Shown piece by piece: positions 52,181-60,465 of a stretch of DNA of 64,000 nucleotides; within the stretch, counting starts at the first letter, position 1; every line of letters begins with the position of its first letter. This DNA is from an uncultured Pontibacter sp. Lineage in GTDB: Bacteria > Bacteroidota > Bacteroidia > Cytophagales > Hymenobacteraceae. A program made the translations under genes and the position numbers. The notes under the pieces are model-generated. The model saw only the letters and a program-made list of their open reading frames with translations. It made no database searches and was not told the DNA's origin. The DNA is taken from the NCBI RefSeq assembly GCF_947499215.1, contig NZ_CANMNI010000002.1:62001-126000 (forward strand). The letters are read 5' to 3'.

Positions 52181-52591
52181 TTAGTTGTTTCTTCTTTCCA
52201 CATCAACGTCCACGTCGATATCACCTATACGTTTCTGCACTTTGTCCTCGGTGCGTTTCCAGCTAGCCTTCACTTCTTCCCACTCTCTTTTAGCATCATC
52301 GTCCCATGTATCACTTTTAGCGTCAAGCTCGGCTTCACGGCGGTTATACTCCTCTTTCGCTTCCCGCCATTCCTCTTCGGTGTATGAATCAGCTCGGTTG
52401 CCCTGCTCGTCTACCCACACAGAGAATTCATTATACTCTCTTTCGGCTTCCACGCTCGTTTCATTCATTTCTACTTGCGCCTCGTCTACCTCACGGTTCG
52501 TCTCGGTGCGTGTTTCAGTGTTACAGGCAAAGGTAAATGCACTAACTGTTAGCGCCATACCGATTATTTTCAAATTCGATTTTATATTCAT
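52181..52591 (-). CDS. Small Glu/Trp-rich lipoprotein (tandem paralogue 1)
   Basis: A 136-residue lipoprotein (lipobox TFAC, Cys23) of no family I can name securely. The mature part is highly acidic and helical: EREYNEFSVWVDEQGNRA, YTEEEWREAKEEYNRREAELDAKSDTW and KREWEEVKASWKRTEDKVQK, ending in a DVDVDV tail. The regular W/Y spacing suggests a coiled coil or helical bundle. It is paralogous to the protein at 52719 (shared EFSxWVD, TEEEWxE, EYNRR, KxEWEE..W). Probably anchored to the outer membrane facing the periplasm. Confidence 0.75.
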   Translation of the reverse strand: MNIKSNLKIIGMALTVSAFTFACNTETRTETNREVDEAQVEMNETSVEAEREYNEFSVWVDEQGNRADSYTEEEWREAKEEYNRREAELDAKSDTWDDDAKREWEEVKASWKRTEDKVQKRIGDIDVDVDVERRNN

Positions 52592-52718
52592 CTTTCAATT
52601 ATCGTTGATAATACCGTTTTATACGCACCCTAAAAGCCAAAGATTATAAACATTCAAAGTAAAGCATATAACAGTATAGAGTTTCTCTATATAGAAGATT
52701 TATAGAAAGTTTTTCTAT

Positions 52719-53093
52719 CTAAAACCCTAGCGTATCAGTGCTTGGGCTGGCCTCTCCGCTCATGTCTACTTCGGATGCCCGGAAGCGTGTTTCAGCCCTA
52801 CCGACTGTTTCCTGCCAGCGGGTCTGCATCTCCTCCCATTCGCCCTTGGTCTTCTCATCCCAGTCAGCGCTTCTTGTCTCGAGCTCAGTGGCTCGGCGGT
52901 TATACTCCGTCTGCATCTCATTCCACTCCTCTTCGGTGGCGGTCTCAGCCCGCTGGCTGGTGGTATCTACCCAAGCAGAGAACTCTTCAAAGTCGCGGCT
53001 GGCACCCTGACGCGTATCTACGTCGCAGGCCATAACAAAGCCTGCCGTTAGCCAGATCAATGTCCAAATTTTTATGTTATTAGAAAACTTCAT
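52719..53093 (-). CDS. Small Glu/Trp-rich lipoprotein (tandem paralogue 2)
   Basis: A 124-residue lipoprotein (lipobox VMAC, Cys23) and tandem paralogue of the gene at 52181, 127 bases away on the same strand. Shared blocks: EEFSAWVDTTSQRAE, TEEEWNEMQTEYNRRATELETRSADWDEK and GEWEEMQTRWQETV. It lacks the DVDVDV tail and ends SPSTDTLGF. Presumably the result of an old gene duplication. Function unknown; possibly an envelope-stress or surface-bound helical protein. Confidence 0.75.
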   Translation of the reverse strand: MKFSNNIKIWTLIWLTAGFVMACDVDTRQGASRDFEEFSAWVDTTSQRAETATEEEWNEMQTEYNRRATELETRSADWDEKTKGEWEEMQTRWQETVGRAETRFRASEVDMSGEASPSTDTLGF

Positions 53094-53172
53094 AGTCTTT
53101 CGTTGTGTTAGTTTATATGAAAGGATACGTCAAAAATGGCCCACTGATGTAGCTTTACCTATTGAAAGGCCT

Positions 53173-53180
53173 TAATTTTG
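53173..53180 (+). promoter_or_regulatory. Predicted -7 box of the YheT-like hydrolase gene
   Basis: TAATTTTG, 46 bases before the ATG at 53227. Confidence 0.4.
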
Positions 53181-53226
53181 GCGTTATCGTATAAAATACC
53201 AACCGTGTCACTTAGCTTATCGTGCT

Positions 53227-54180
53227 ATGCCGATCCTACCTTCCAAGCATAAGTCACCGTTCTACCTTTTTAACGGGCACATACAGACCATTGTGCCCAG
53301 CCTGTTCAGGCAAGTAGACGGAGTAGCCTACCATCGCGAGCGGCTCATTACGCCCGACGACGATTTCATAGACGTGGACTGGTCACGCGTCAAATCAAAA
53401 TCTCTGGCCATACTCTCGCATGGGCTGGAGGGCGACTCGCACCGGCCCTACATCATGGGTATGGTGAAAGCACTCAACGAGCGGGGTGTCGATGCGCTGG
53501 CATGGAACTACCGCAGCTGCAGCGGCGAGCCCAATAAACTCCTTCGCTCCTACCACCTAGGCGCTTCCGACGACCTTGACTTCGTCATCAGGCATGCCCT
53601 CGATGCAGGCAGTTATGAATCGGTATACCTCATCGGCTTCAGTGCCGGAGGCAACATCAGTTTAAAATACTTAGGAGAAGAGCCTGCGCAGGTGCCCTCA
53701 GAGGTGAAGCGGGCTTCTGTCTTTTCGGTACCTATTGACCTGAAGAGCTCGGCAAAGCGCATTTCGAAGATCTATACCCAGCGCTTCTTGAAAACGCTCG
53801 GTCAGAAACTGGAACAAAAAAAGGAGATGTACCCGGATTCGCTCGACCTGACCGATTATAGTTTGTTCTGGTCTTTTCCGGAGTTTGATGATAAGTATAC
53901 GGCGCCTCTTCATGGTTTCGAAAATGCGGAGGACTATTACAAGCGTTCTAGTAGCAAGCAATTTTTGAAAAGCATTCAGATACCGACCTTGCTAGTCAAC
54001 GCCAAGAACGACCCCTTCCTGACCAAGTCTTGTTTTCCGGTGGAGGAAGCACAACAGAACCCCTACTTCTACTTAGAAACGCCCGAAGATGGTGGCCATG
54101 TGGGCTTCACAGAAGATTTTAGAAACAACATCTACTACTCTGAGGCCAGAGCCGTTCGGTTTCTGTTACAGGGGGAGTAG
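53227..54180 (+). CDS. YheT-family alpha/beta hydrolase
   Basis: A 317-residue serine hydrolase of the YheT/ABHD1-3 group. Hallmark FYLFNGHIQTIVPSLFR (about 12-28), oxyanion region SHGLEGDSHRPYIMGM, NYRSCSGEPN, the nucleophile elbow GFSAGGN (138-144), acid in NAKNDPFL and catalytic His in GGHVGF. No signal peptide. Substrates of this bacterial group are poorly defined (short-chain or lipid esters). Ends 2 bases before the convergent rsmG stop. Confidence 0.9.
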   Translation: MPILPSKHKSPFYLFNGHIQTIVPSLFRQVDGVAYHRERLITPDDDFIDVDWSRVKSKSLAILSHGLEGDSHRPYIMGMVKALNERGVDALAWNYRSCSGEPNKLLRSYHLGASDDLDFVIRHALDAGSYESVYLIGFSAGGNISLKYLGEEPAQVPSEVKRASVFSVPIDLKSSAKRISKIYTQRFLKTLGQKLEQKKEMYPDSLDLTDYSLFWSFPEFDDKYTAPLHGFENAEDYYKRSSSKQFLKSIQIPTLLVNAKNDPFLTKSCFPVEEAQQNPYFYLETPEDGGHVGFTEDFRNNIYYSEARAVRFLLQGE

Positions 54181-54182
54181 GC

Positions 54183-54815
54183 CTACGGCATCGGCACGAC
54201 TAAGACCTTCTTTGTTTCAAAAAACTCTTCTGTAAAATAATCTTTCAGGTCGTAGGTCTTCGTGATCAGGCCTGATTCGGCGATTTCTTCCTGCAGGTCG
54301 CCGCCTTTGAGATAGTAGATGCCTTTGTTGGGTATAGCTTCCTTCTTAAAGCTGTTCATCACCCACGGGTAGAAGTTGGCCAGTCGTGTGACGGCGCGAC
54401 TCACCACGAAGTCAAATTTCTCGCGCACCTGTTCGGCACGGGTATGGGTAGCCGTTACATTCTGCAGGTGCAGCTCGCGGGCAATTTCCTGCACCACGTG
54501 TATCTTCTTGCCGATAGAGTCCACCAAGTGGAATTTCACCTCTGGGAACATCACCGCCAAGGGCAGACCCGGCAGTCCGCCGCCTGTACCCACATCGAGC
54601 ACATGGGCATGTGCCGGAAACTGGATCACCTTGGCTATACCCAGCGAGTGCAGGATGTGGTGCACGCCCAAGTGCTCCATGTCTTTGCGTGACACCACGT
54701 TGATCTTCTCATTCCACTCCCGGTACAGCTCGGCCATACGCTCATACTTGTCCAGTTGGTCTTCGGAAAGCTCAGGGAAATAACCTGACAAAAGGATGCG
54801 GATAGAGATGGACAT
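54183..54815 (-). CDS. rsmG: 16S rRNA (guanine(527)-N7)-methyltransferase
   Basis: Methylates G527 in the 530 loop of 16S rRNA using SAM. 210 residues, as in E. coli RsmG/GidB. The SAM loop LDVGTGGGLPGLPLAVMFPE (73-92) with VDSIGKKI and the VVSRAVTRLANFYPWV region are diagnostic; LHSLGIAK-type helix precedes them. Loss in other bacteria gives low-level streptomycin resistance. Convergent with the hydrolase gene; no partner gene. Confidence 0.95.
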   Translation of the reverse strand: MSISIRILLSGYFPELSEDQLDKYERMAELYREWNEKINVVSRKDMEHLGVHHILHSLGIAKVIQFPAHAHVLDVGTGGGLPGLPLAVMFPEVKFHLVDSIGKKIHVVQEIARELHLQNVTATHTRAEQVREKFDFVVSRAVTRLANFYPWVMNSFKKEAIPNKGIYYLKGGDLQEEIAESGLITKTYDLKDYFTEEFFETKKVLVVPMP

Positions 54816-54828
54816 GGTTTCAGTTTGG

Positions 54829-54850
54829 GAGTTTAGGAGTTTAAGATTTA
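54829..54850 (-). repeat. Low-complexity tract upstream of rsmG
   Basis: agtttgggagtttaggagtt, the reverse complement of the aactcctaaactcccaaact tracts seen at 6.3, 11.9 and 61.3 kb. Confidence 0.55.
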
Positions 54851-54886
54851 AAAAGTTGAGAAGAGATAGTACGGCTCATTCACTTT

Positions 54887-55120
54887 CTAACTTGTTACGA
54901 AGTATAGCAAACCTGCCAGAACAGCTACTACTACCACTACGGCGAGGGCCATGAAGAGGTCGAACAAGAGCACGAGGCCGGCGTTTCGGTACTGGCCCTC
55001 GTATTTGCGGTGAAGCTCCTGTTCGGCTTCTTTGCCCCCTTTATGACGCAGGTATAAATGCAGTCTGCCCATTCGCACCAGTATGGCTTCGCTCAGGTTT
55101 CGCATGATCTCTGTTCGCAA
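54887..55120 (-). CDS. Small C-tail-anchored hypothetical protein
   Basis: A 77-residue protein. A basic N-terminal half with an amphipathic helix (HLYLRHKGGKEAEQELHRKYEGQYRN, about 21-46), then one strong membrane helix (about 49-74, Leu/Val/Ala-rich). No domain recognised. Probably a single-pass inner-membrane protein with a cytoplasmic head. It lies between rsmG and the ECF sigma gene, after that gene's terminator. Confidence 0.55.
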   Translation of the reverse strand: MRTEIMRNLSEAILVRMGRLHLYLRHKGGKEAEQELHRKYEGQYRNAGLVLLFDLFMALAVVVVVAVLAGLLYFVTS

Positions 55121-55206
55121 GGTATAGCTTCTGTTCTTCTATTGCCCAGCATAAGCCTAAGGCACCGCAAAAGTATGAAATATGTATGGAATCACCCCAA
55201 AAATAA

Positions 55207-55235
55207 AGCCCCTGCCGCACAAAGCGACAAGGGCT
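55207..55235 (-). terminator. Terminator of the glycosyltransferase-sigma operon
   Basis: A 12-bp stem fully paired only in minus-strand RNA (two G-U pairs), followed by CTTTATTTTTG. It is 91 bases past the sigma-factor stop. Confidence 0.65.
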
Positions 55236-55325
55236 CTAAAAACGTAATCATTATCTTATGTTTGATTGATAATTGTTAATTGTTGTTTAAAATCGATTAT
55301 TCTATAAACAATCAGCTACCAACTA

Positions 55326-55934
55326 TTAAATCAAGTGCTTCTTATTCTTCACCATGTCATAGAGCAACTCGCGGGCGCGGTGCAGCTGGGCTTTTACGGT
55401 GCCGAGCGGGGCGTTCAGTTCGGTTGCGATCTCTTCGTATGACAGTTCGTTGAAGTAGCGAAGTGTTACGAGGCGCTGGTACTTCTCAGGCAGCTTGGCT
55501 ACCACGTACTGCATAATTTCGATCTTCTGGTTCTTAATCGCCTCTTCCTGCGGATTCAGGTTCTTGTCTTTAAAGTCGATCGTGATCTCGTCGCCATTGT
55601 CAATCTTAATGGCCGAATCGATGCTCATCGTCTTGATGCGGTTCTTACGGATAAAGTCGATACAGTTGTTGGTCGCGATGCGGAACAGCCAAGTACTGAA
55701 AGCGTACTCCGGGTTGAACTTGTGCAGGTTGCGAAAAGCTTTGGCAAAGGCCTCTATGGTTAAGTCCTCGGCATCGTCGGCGTTGCGGACCATTTTGAGC
55801 ACCACGTGGTATACCGGCTTCTTATAGATACTCATCAGCTCAGCATAAGCCTTTTCGTCGTTCTCTTCGACAGCCGCTTGTATCAGCTTGAAATCGTGCT
55901 TTGCTTTTGCGGAGAATTGTTTGTTTACTTCCAT
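55326..55934 (-). CDS. ECF-type RNA polymerase sigma factor
   Basis: A 202-residue sigma-70-family factor of the extracytoplasmic-function type. Region 2 is VVLKMVRNADDAEDLTIEAFAKAFRNLHKFNPEYAFSTWLFRIATNNCIDFIRKN (about 44-98). Region 4 is YQRLVTLRYFNELSYEEIATELNAPLGTVKAQLHRARELL, with the promoter-reading helix near TVKAQLHRAR. No anti-sigma gene is adjacent, which is unusual for ECF factors. Its start overlaps the end of the glycosyltransferase gene by 10 bases, so it is expressed from the same transcript. Confidence 0.92.
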   Translation of the reverse strand: MEVNKQFSAKAKHDFKLIQAAVEENDEKAYAELMSIYKKPVYHVVLKMVRNADDAEDLTIEAFAKAFRNLHKFNPEYAFSTWLFRIATNNCIDFIRKNRIKTMSIDSAIKIDNGDEITIDFKDKNLNPQEEAIKNQKIEIMQYVVAKLPEKYQRLVTLRYFNELSYEEIATELNAPLGTVKAQLHRARELLYDMVKNKKHLI

Positions 55935-57028
55935 CTGATTCGTTTGTTCAATACAACAGATACTCCAAGGAGCAGGTAACTAAAAAAATAGGCAATATCG
56001 AGTAGCGGCAAAAGCGGCAAAGAAAGATCTTCGTCTAGCCTGCGCGCCACACTTAGGTACACCGGAAACACCACTAGGTAGCGTAATCCGATAAGCGCAG
56101 CCAAGATAATCAAATGGCTATTGAGAACAAGAAGAATAATAAACAGCGTGTAAAAAAGAATATTGGATGAAATAAAAGCCCCTATCCTCCCCTTGTCTGA
56201 CGCATTGTATTGCCTTCCGGCGGCCATGTGCCTTCTTTTCTGCACCAGCCATTCCCCAAATTTCTTTTTAGGAATGCTGACCGTTTGCCCTTCCTTGCTG
56301 ATAACAATGCTTGTCTTACTATTGTTGACGGCATCGCGAACAAAAAGGTCATCGTCGCCGCCAGTAGTCTTGATATGAGATGCAAACCCTTTGTTTCTAA
56401 AGAAACACGACTTAGTATACGATAAGTTTCGGCCTACGCCCATGTAAGCGTGTCCTTTGTTTGCATGAGACAGATACTGAATTGCGGTCAGTAAGGTTTC
56501 ATATCGGATGAGATGATTGAGAAACCCGCCCAGTTTCTTGTAGGGGGAATAACCGATAACTAGCTCAGTGCCAAGCGCATAGCCACTTTGCATTTTTTCG
56601 ATCCAGCGCTCGCTGCACGGGCGGCAGTCAGCGTCGGTAAACAACATGTGTTCGTACTTGGCGGCACGTATACCCAGCGCCAGCGCGTATTTCTTCGGAT
56701 TTAAATACTCCGGTGTTTTTTTGATCGTTACAACCCTGAAATTCTCGAATTGCCGCTCCAGCTCATACACATAAAATTCCGTGTCGTCGTCCGACCTGTC
56801 ATTGACCAAAACGACTTCAAACTCGGGATATTGCTGGTCGAGCAAAGCGGGCAGCAACTCGATCAGGTTTTCGAGCTCATTGTGAGCCGCCACGATCACC
56901 GACACCGGCCGGTGGGTGTCCGGCTCCGGGTCTTGATACCTGCTCAGAGGCAGGAAATAGAAAAAAGCGTAATAAAGCTGCACCAGCACGCAGAAAGCCA
57001 GCACTGCCAAGAGTATAAGTGTAATCAA
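55925..57028 (-). CDS. Membrane-bound family 2 glycosyltransferase
   Basis: A 367-residue inner-membrane enzyme. N-terminal helix (about 2-28), GT-A domain with SVIVAAHNELENL (about 43-55), VLVNDRSDDDTE, the metal-binding FTDADCRPC (DAD), GGDDDLFVRD and QKRRHMA (the QxxRW-type acceptor motif), then two to three C-terminal helices. Such enzymes make surface polysaccharides or glycolipids. The acceptor is unknown. First gene of a two-gene operon with an ECF sigma factor. Confidence 0.9.
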   Translation of the reverse strand: MITLILLAVLAFCVLVQLYYAFFYFLPLSRYQDPEPDTHRPVSVIVAAHNELENLIELLPALLDQQYPEFEVVLVNDRSDDDTEFYVYELERQFENFRVVTIKKTPEYLNPKKYALALGIRAAKYEHMLFTDADCRPCSERWIEKMQSGYALGTELVIGYSPYKKLGGFLNHLIRYETLLTAIQYLSHANKGHAYMGVGRNLSYTKSCFFRNKGFASHIKTTGGDDDLFVRDAVNNSKTSIVISKEGQTVSIPKKKFGEWLVQKRRHMAAGRQYNASDKGRIGAFISSNILFYTLFIILLVLNSHLIILAALIGLRYLVVFPVYLSVARRLDEDLSLPLLPLLDIAYFFSYLLLGVSVVLNKRIRWK

Positions 57029-57303
57029 ATTTCTTTAATTGTTGATTGTTGGATTGTTAAATTGCTGTGTGGTTCAACACCTTAGATCGCACATTGTCCA
57101 ACACCGCCTTTGACTATCAAAAATAGGTATAATTAAGCCATTTACGAACATCTTCATCATTTAATAATTGTTTATGTTTTGTGGGTCCGCACTTCGTATC
57201 TTTGCAGATTATTCAGACAACCATTTAGCAAAAAACAGGGGCCTTCGTGCCACAGAAGCTTTGGCGTGCTTCTTGTAGCATACCGCGCTGACAATCACAG
57301 ACT
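57029..57303. other. Divergent region upstream of tgt
   Basis: 275 bases. The glycosyltransferase side has an attg-rich low-complexity tract (57036-57063, aattgttgattgttgg). The tgt side has the promoter box at 57197 and a leader of about 95 bases with a possible hairpin (gccttcgtgcc / ggcgtgcttc, 57241-57273). I do not see a preQ1 riboswitch signature. Confidence 0.5.
57197..57204 (+). promoter_or_regulatory. Predicted -7 box of the tgt operon
   Basis: TATCTTTG, about 100 bases before the ATG at 57304. A TTTG at 57178 is spaced only 15 bases away. Confidence 0.5.
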
Positions 57304-58434
57304 ATGCAGTTTTCATTAGTAGCAAAAGATATACAGTCAAAGGCCCGTGCCGGGGTGGTGCAAACAGCACACGGTGCTATCGAAACCCCGATCTTCATGC
57401 CCGTAGGTACGGCAGGAACCGTGAAAGCGGTTCACCAGCGTGAACTAAAAGACGATATTAAGGCGGAAATCATACTCGGCAACACCTACCACCTCTACCT
57501 ACGTCCGGGCCTCAACATACTCGAGCAGGCCGGTGGCTTGCACAAATTCAATGGCTGGGACCGCCCGATCCTCACCGACAGTGGCGGCTATCAGGTGTTC
57601 TCGCTGGCCGGCACCCGCAAGATCAAGGAAGAGGGTGTGAAGTTTAAGTCACACATCGACGGCTCTGCGCTCGATTTTACGCCGGAGAACGTGATGGACA
57701 CTCAGCGTACCATTGGTGCCGACATCATCATGGCTTTTGACGAATGCACACCTTATCCTTGCGACTATACCTACGCCAAAAACTCGATGGAGCGCACGCA
57801 CCGCTGGCTGCAACGTTGCGTCGACCGCTTCGACAGCACCGAGCCCAAGTACGGCTATGACCAGACGCTCTTCCCGATTGTGCAAGGCAGCACCTACAAG
57901 GACCTGCGCGTGCAGTCCGCTGAGACCATCGCCAGCTTTGGCCGCGAAGGCAACGCCATAGGCGGCCTGTCAGTAGGAGAGCCGGCCGAGATGATGTATG
58001 AGATGACCGAGATCGTGTGCGATATACTGCCAGCCGACAAGCCCCGTTACCTGATGGGTGTGGGCACGCCGGCCAACATCCTCGAAAATATCGCCTTGGG
58101 CGTGGATATGTTCGACTGCGTGCTGCCGACCCGCAATGCCCGAAACGGCATGCTGTTTACGACGCAGGGCATCATCAATATACGCAACCAGAAGTGGGCC
58201 ACCGACCACAGTCCGATCGATGCGGAACTAGGCGGCTATGTCAGCACGTTCTACAGCAAGGCTTATTTGCGCCACTTGGTCCACAGCAACGAATACTTGG
58301 GGCCACAGATCGCCAGTGTGCACAACCTGACCTTCTACCTGTGGCTGGTAAAACAAGCCAGACAGCACATCATCGCCGGCACTTTCCGCGACTGGAAAGA
58401 CGTGATGGTGAAGAAACTAATGACGAGACTGTAA
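57304..58434 (+). CDS. tgt: tRNA-guanine(34) transglycosylase lacking zinc cysteines
   Basis: Swaps G34 for preQ1 in tRNAs with GUN anticodons, the base-exchange step of queuosine synthesis. 376 residues. General acid/base Asp92 (TDSGGYQVFSL), GLSVGEP substrate loop (221-227) and nucleophile Asp271 (GVDMFDCVLPTRNARNG). The normal Zn site is C-x-C-x2-C plus a His 26 residues on; here the three Cys are replaced by Leu309, Gly311 and Ser314, while the His (His340, SVHN) remains. The rest is intact, so the enzyme is probably active with a metal-free fold. First gene of a tgt-lptG-EamA operon. Confidence 0.95.
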   Translation: MQFSLVAKDIQSKARAGVVQTAHGAIETPIFMPVGTAGTVKAVHQRELKDDIKAEIILGNTYHLYLRPGLNILEQAGGLHKFNGWDRPILTDSGGYQVFSLAGTRKIKEEGVKFKSHIDGSALDFTPENVMDTQRTIGADIIMAFDECTPYPCDYTYAKNSMERTHRWLQRCVDRFDSTEPKYGYDQTLFPIVQGSTYKDLRVQSAETIASFGREGNAIGGLSVGEPAEMMYEMTEIVCDILPADKPRYLMGVGTPANILENIALGVDMFDCVLPTRNARNGMLFTTQGIINIRNQKWATDHSPIDAELGGYVSTFYSKAYLRHLVHSNEYLGPQIASVHNLTFYLWLVKQARQHIIAGTFRDWKDVMVKKLMTRL

Positions 58435-58447
58435 TTAAAGCAACCCA

Positions 58448-59524
58448 TTGAAGCTACTCGATAAATACATACTGAAGAAGTTCCTGACCGCGTATGTGTT
58501 CACGGTACTGATCATGGTGGCCGTTATTCTGGTGATTGACTTCACTGAGAAGAACGACGACTTCATCAAGCACAATGTGGCCATTTCGGAGATCATCTTC
58601 GACTACTACATCCACCTGATCCCGTTCTATGCCAACATGCTGAGCCCGATCACGGTGTTCATCGCGACGGTGTTCGTAACGGCCAAGATGGCCTCGCATA
58701 CCGAGATCGTAGCTATTTTGAGTAGTGGTGTTAGCTTCAAGCGTCTTTTGGTGCCTTATCTCATTGGCTCTACGCTCATTGGGGCCTTGATCTTTGGCCT
58801 GATCGGCTGGGTAATTCCGAATGCGAACAAGAAAAGTGTTGCTTTTCAGGTGAAGTACGTGAAGAGTCCTTTTACTTATGACAGCCGCAACATTCACCTG
58901 AAAATAGCCCCTGACACCTATGTGTACATGGAGAGTTACAACATCAACTCGCACGTAGGGTATAACTTCGCTATTGAGAACATCAAAGGGACAAACATGA
59001 CCCAGAAGCTCACGGCCAGCAGCGTACAGTGGAACGAAGAGAAAGAGAAGTGGCACGTAGACCGCTATACCCTGCGTACCTTCGACGGCGAAAAAGAAAC
59101 CATCTACCATGGCGGGGCGCTGGATACAACCCTCAACATACTCCCCAAGGACTTTGAAAGTACCTACAAGCTGGAGCAGACCATGACCCTGCCGGAACTC
59201 AACCGCTTTATACAGGAGAAAAGAGATCGCGGCGCCGATGACATTGAAATTTACCTTGTCGAAAAATATGAGCGTTATAGCTATCCGTTTGCCATTGTCA
59301 TCCTGACGGTGATCGGGGTGATTGTGAGTGCCCGCAAATCACGGGGCGGCGTAGGCATGCAAATCGCGTTGGGCTTCTTTTTAGCTTTCGTGTTCATCAT
59401 TTTTGTAATTACGAGCCGCAGTCTGGCACAGGTAGGCGACCTCGAACCTCATATTGCGGCATGGGTGCCGAGCATTATTTTTACAGGTATAGGCTTTCTA
59501 CTTTATCGTTATATTCCACGCTAA
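58448..59524 (+). CDS. lptG: LptG-type lipopolysaccharide export permease (YjgP/YjgQ family)
   Basis: A 358-residue inner-membrane permease of the LptBFG exporter, which extracts LPS from the inner membrane. MKLLDKYILKKFLTAYVFTVLIM starts the first helix (residues 1-23), with further helices near 56-76 and 98-120, a periplasmic beta-jellyroll domain (about 135-265) and the C-terminal three helices (RYSYPFAIVILTVIGVIVSARKSRGGVGMQIALGFFLAF). Translation begins at TTG 58448, since no ATG fits the family start. Follows tgt by 13 bases. LptF versus LptG cannot be separated with certainty. Confidence 0.9.
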   Translation: MKLLDKYILKKFLTAYVFTVLIMVAVILVIDFTEKNDDFIKHNVAISEIIFDYYIHLIPFYANMLSPITVFIATVFVTAKMASHTEIVAILSSGVSFKRLLVPYLIGSTLIGALIFGLIGWVIPNANKKSVAFQVKYVKSPFTYDSRNIHLKIAPDTYVYMESYNINSHVGYNFAIENIKGTNMTQKLTASSVQWNEEKEKWHVDRYTLRTFDGEKETIYHGGALDTTLNILPKDFESTYKLEQTMTLPELNRFIQEKRDRGADDIEIYLVEKYERYSYPFAIVILTVIGVIVSARKSRGGVGMQIALGFFLAFVFIIFVITSRSLAQVGDLEPHIAAWVPSIIFTGIGFLLYRYIPR

Positions 59525-60465
59525 TGCCGCGTTTAAAGGATTTTATTGAGCTCCATTTCATTGTGTTGTTATGGGGTTTCACAGCCATACTTGGCAAACT
59601 GATCACAATACCGGCAGTGGAGTTAGTTTTTCTCCGCACGCTCATCGCGGCCTTAGCGTTGGGCGCTATTATCTACCGCCGCAAAACTCCGTTCTGGCTG
59701 GGGCGCAGTAATATGTTCATCATCATGGGCGTGGGTCTGATGATCTCGGCACACTGGATTCTGTTTTTCGCCTCGGCCCGCATTTCGTCGGTTTCGCTGT
59801 GTCTGGTAGGCATGGCCACCTGCAGTCTGTGGACAGCGCTGTTGGAGCCTGCCTTCACGAGCAAGAAGTTGAAAGTCCACGAAATTCTGTTGGGGCTTAT
59901 CATTCTGATGGGTCTGTACATTATTTTCCAAGCCGAAACGGAGTTTGACAATATGCTGGGCATCGGTATGGCGGTGGGTTCTGCACTGTTAGGCGCGATT
60001 TTCACAATTATCAACGCCAGACTAGCCAAAAAGCATCCTTCTACCACCATTACAGCCTATGAAATGGCAGGTGCCTGCATCGGCACGGCGCTGTTCTTCC
60101 CCATCTATGCCGATTTGTTTACGGAGACAGGTACGCTGAACTTTGCCATGAACGGCATGGATTGGGTATACCTGTTGCTATTGGCAGTAGTGTGTACGGT
60201 GTATGCCTATACCGCCTCGGTAAGGCTTATGCAGAAAATATCGGCCTATACCGTCAATTTGACGGTTAACATGGAGCCCATTTACGGCATCCTATTGGCA
60301 TGGGTGATCTTCAATGAGAATGAGCAGATGACCTCCAACTTTTACATTGGGGCGGTCATCATTCTAATTAGCGTATTTATTCACCCTGTGCTGGACACTT
60401 ATACCGAGCGACGCAGAAAACTAAAGCAGGCCTTTCCAGAGAAGGTAATGGCTGGAGAAGAGTAA
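59524..60465 (+). CDS. EamA-family (DMT) transporter
   Basis: A 313-residue permease with ten helices in two EamA repeats (about 8-140 and 155-290), e.g. LHFIVLLWGFTAILGKLI and IGMAVGSALLGAIFTIINARLAKKHPS. DMT members export metabolites such as amino acids; the substrate is unknown. The ATG overlaps the lptG stop (TAATG), so it is translationally coupled. Its last 45 bases overlap the end of ispE on the other strand, where its basic, non-conserved tail (RRRKLKQAFPEKVMAGEE) is encoded. Confidence 0.9.
   Translation: MPRLKDFIELHFIVLLWGFTAILGKLITIPAVELVFLRTLIAALALGAIIYRRKTPFWLGRSNMFIIMGVGLMISAHWILFFASARISSVSLCLVGMATCSLWTALLEPAFTSKKLKVHEILLGLIILMGLYIIFQAETEFDNMLGIGMAVGSALLGAIFTIINARLAKKHPSTTITAYEMAGACIGTALFFPIYADLFTETGTLNFAMNGMDWVYLLLLAVVCTVYAYTASVRLMQKISAYTVNLTVNMEPIYGILLAWVIFNENEQMTSNFYIGAVIILISVFIHPVLDTYTERRRKLKQAFPEKVMAGEE

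Noticed and set aside
57205..57303. Possible preQ1 riboswitch in the tgt leader
   Set aside because: A hairpin can be drawn, but I cannot find the conserved loop and A-rich tail of any preQ1 class.
58214..58260. Frameshift destroying the Tgt zinc site
   Set aside because: The reading frame stays in register on both sides (DHSPID before, YSKAYLRHL after), so the Cys loss is a real substitution.
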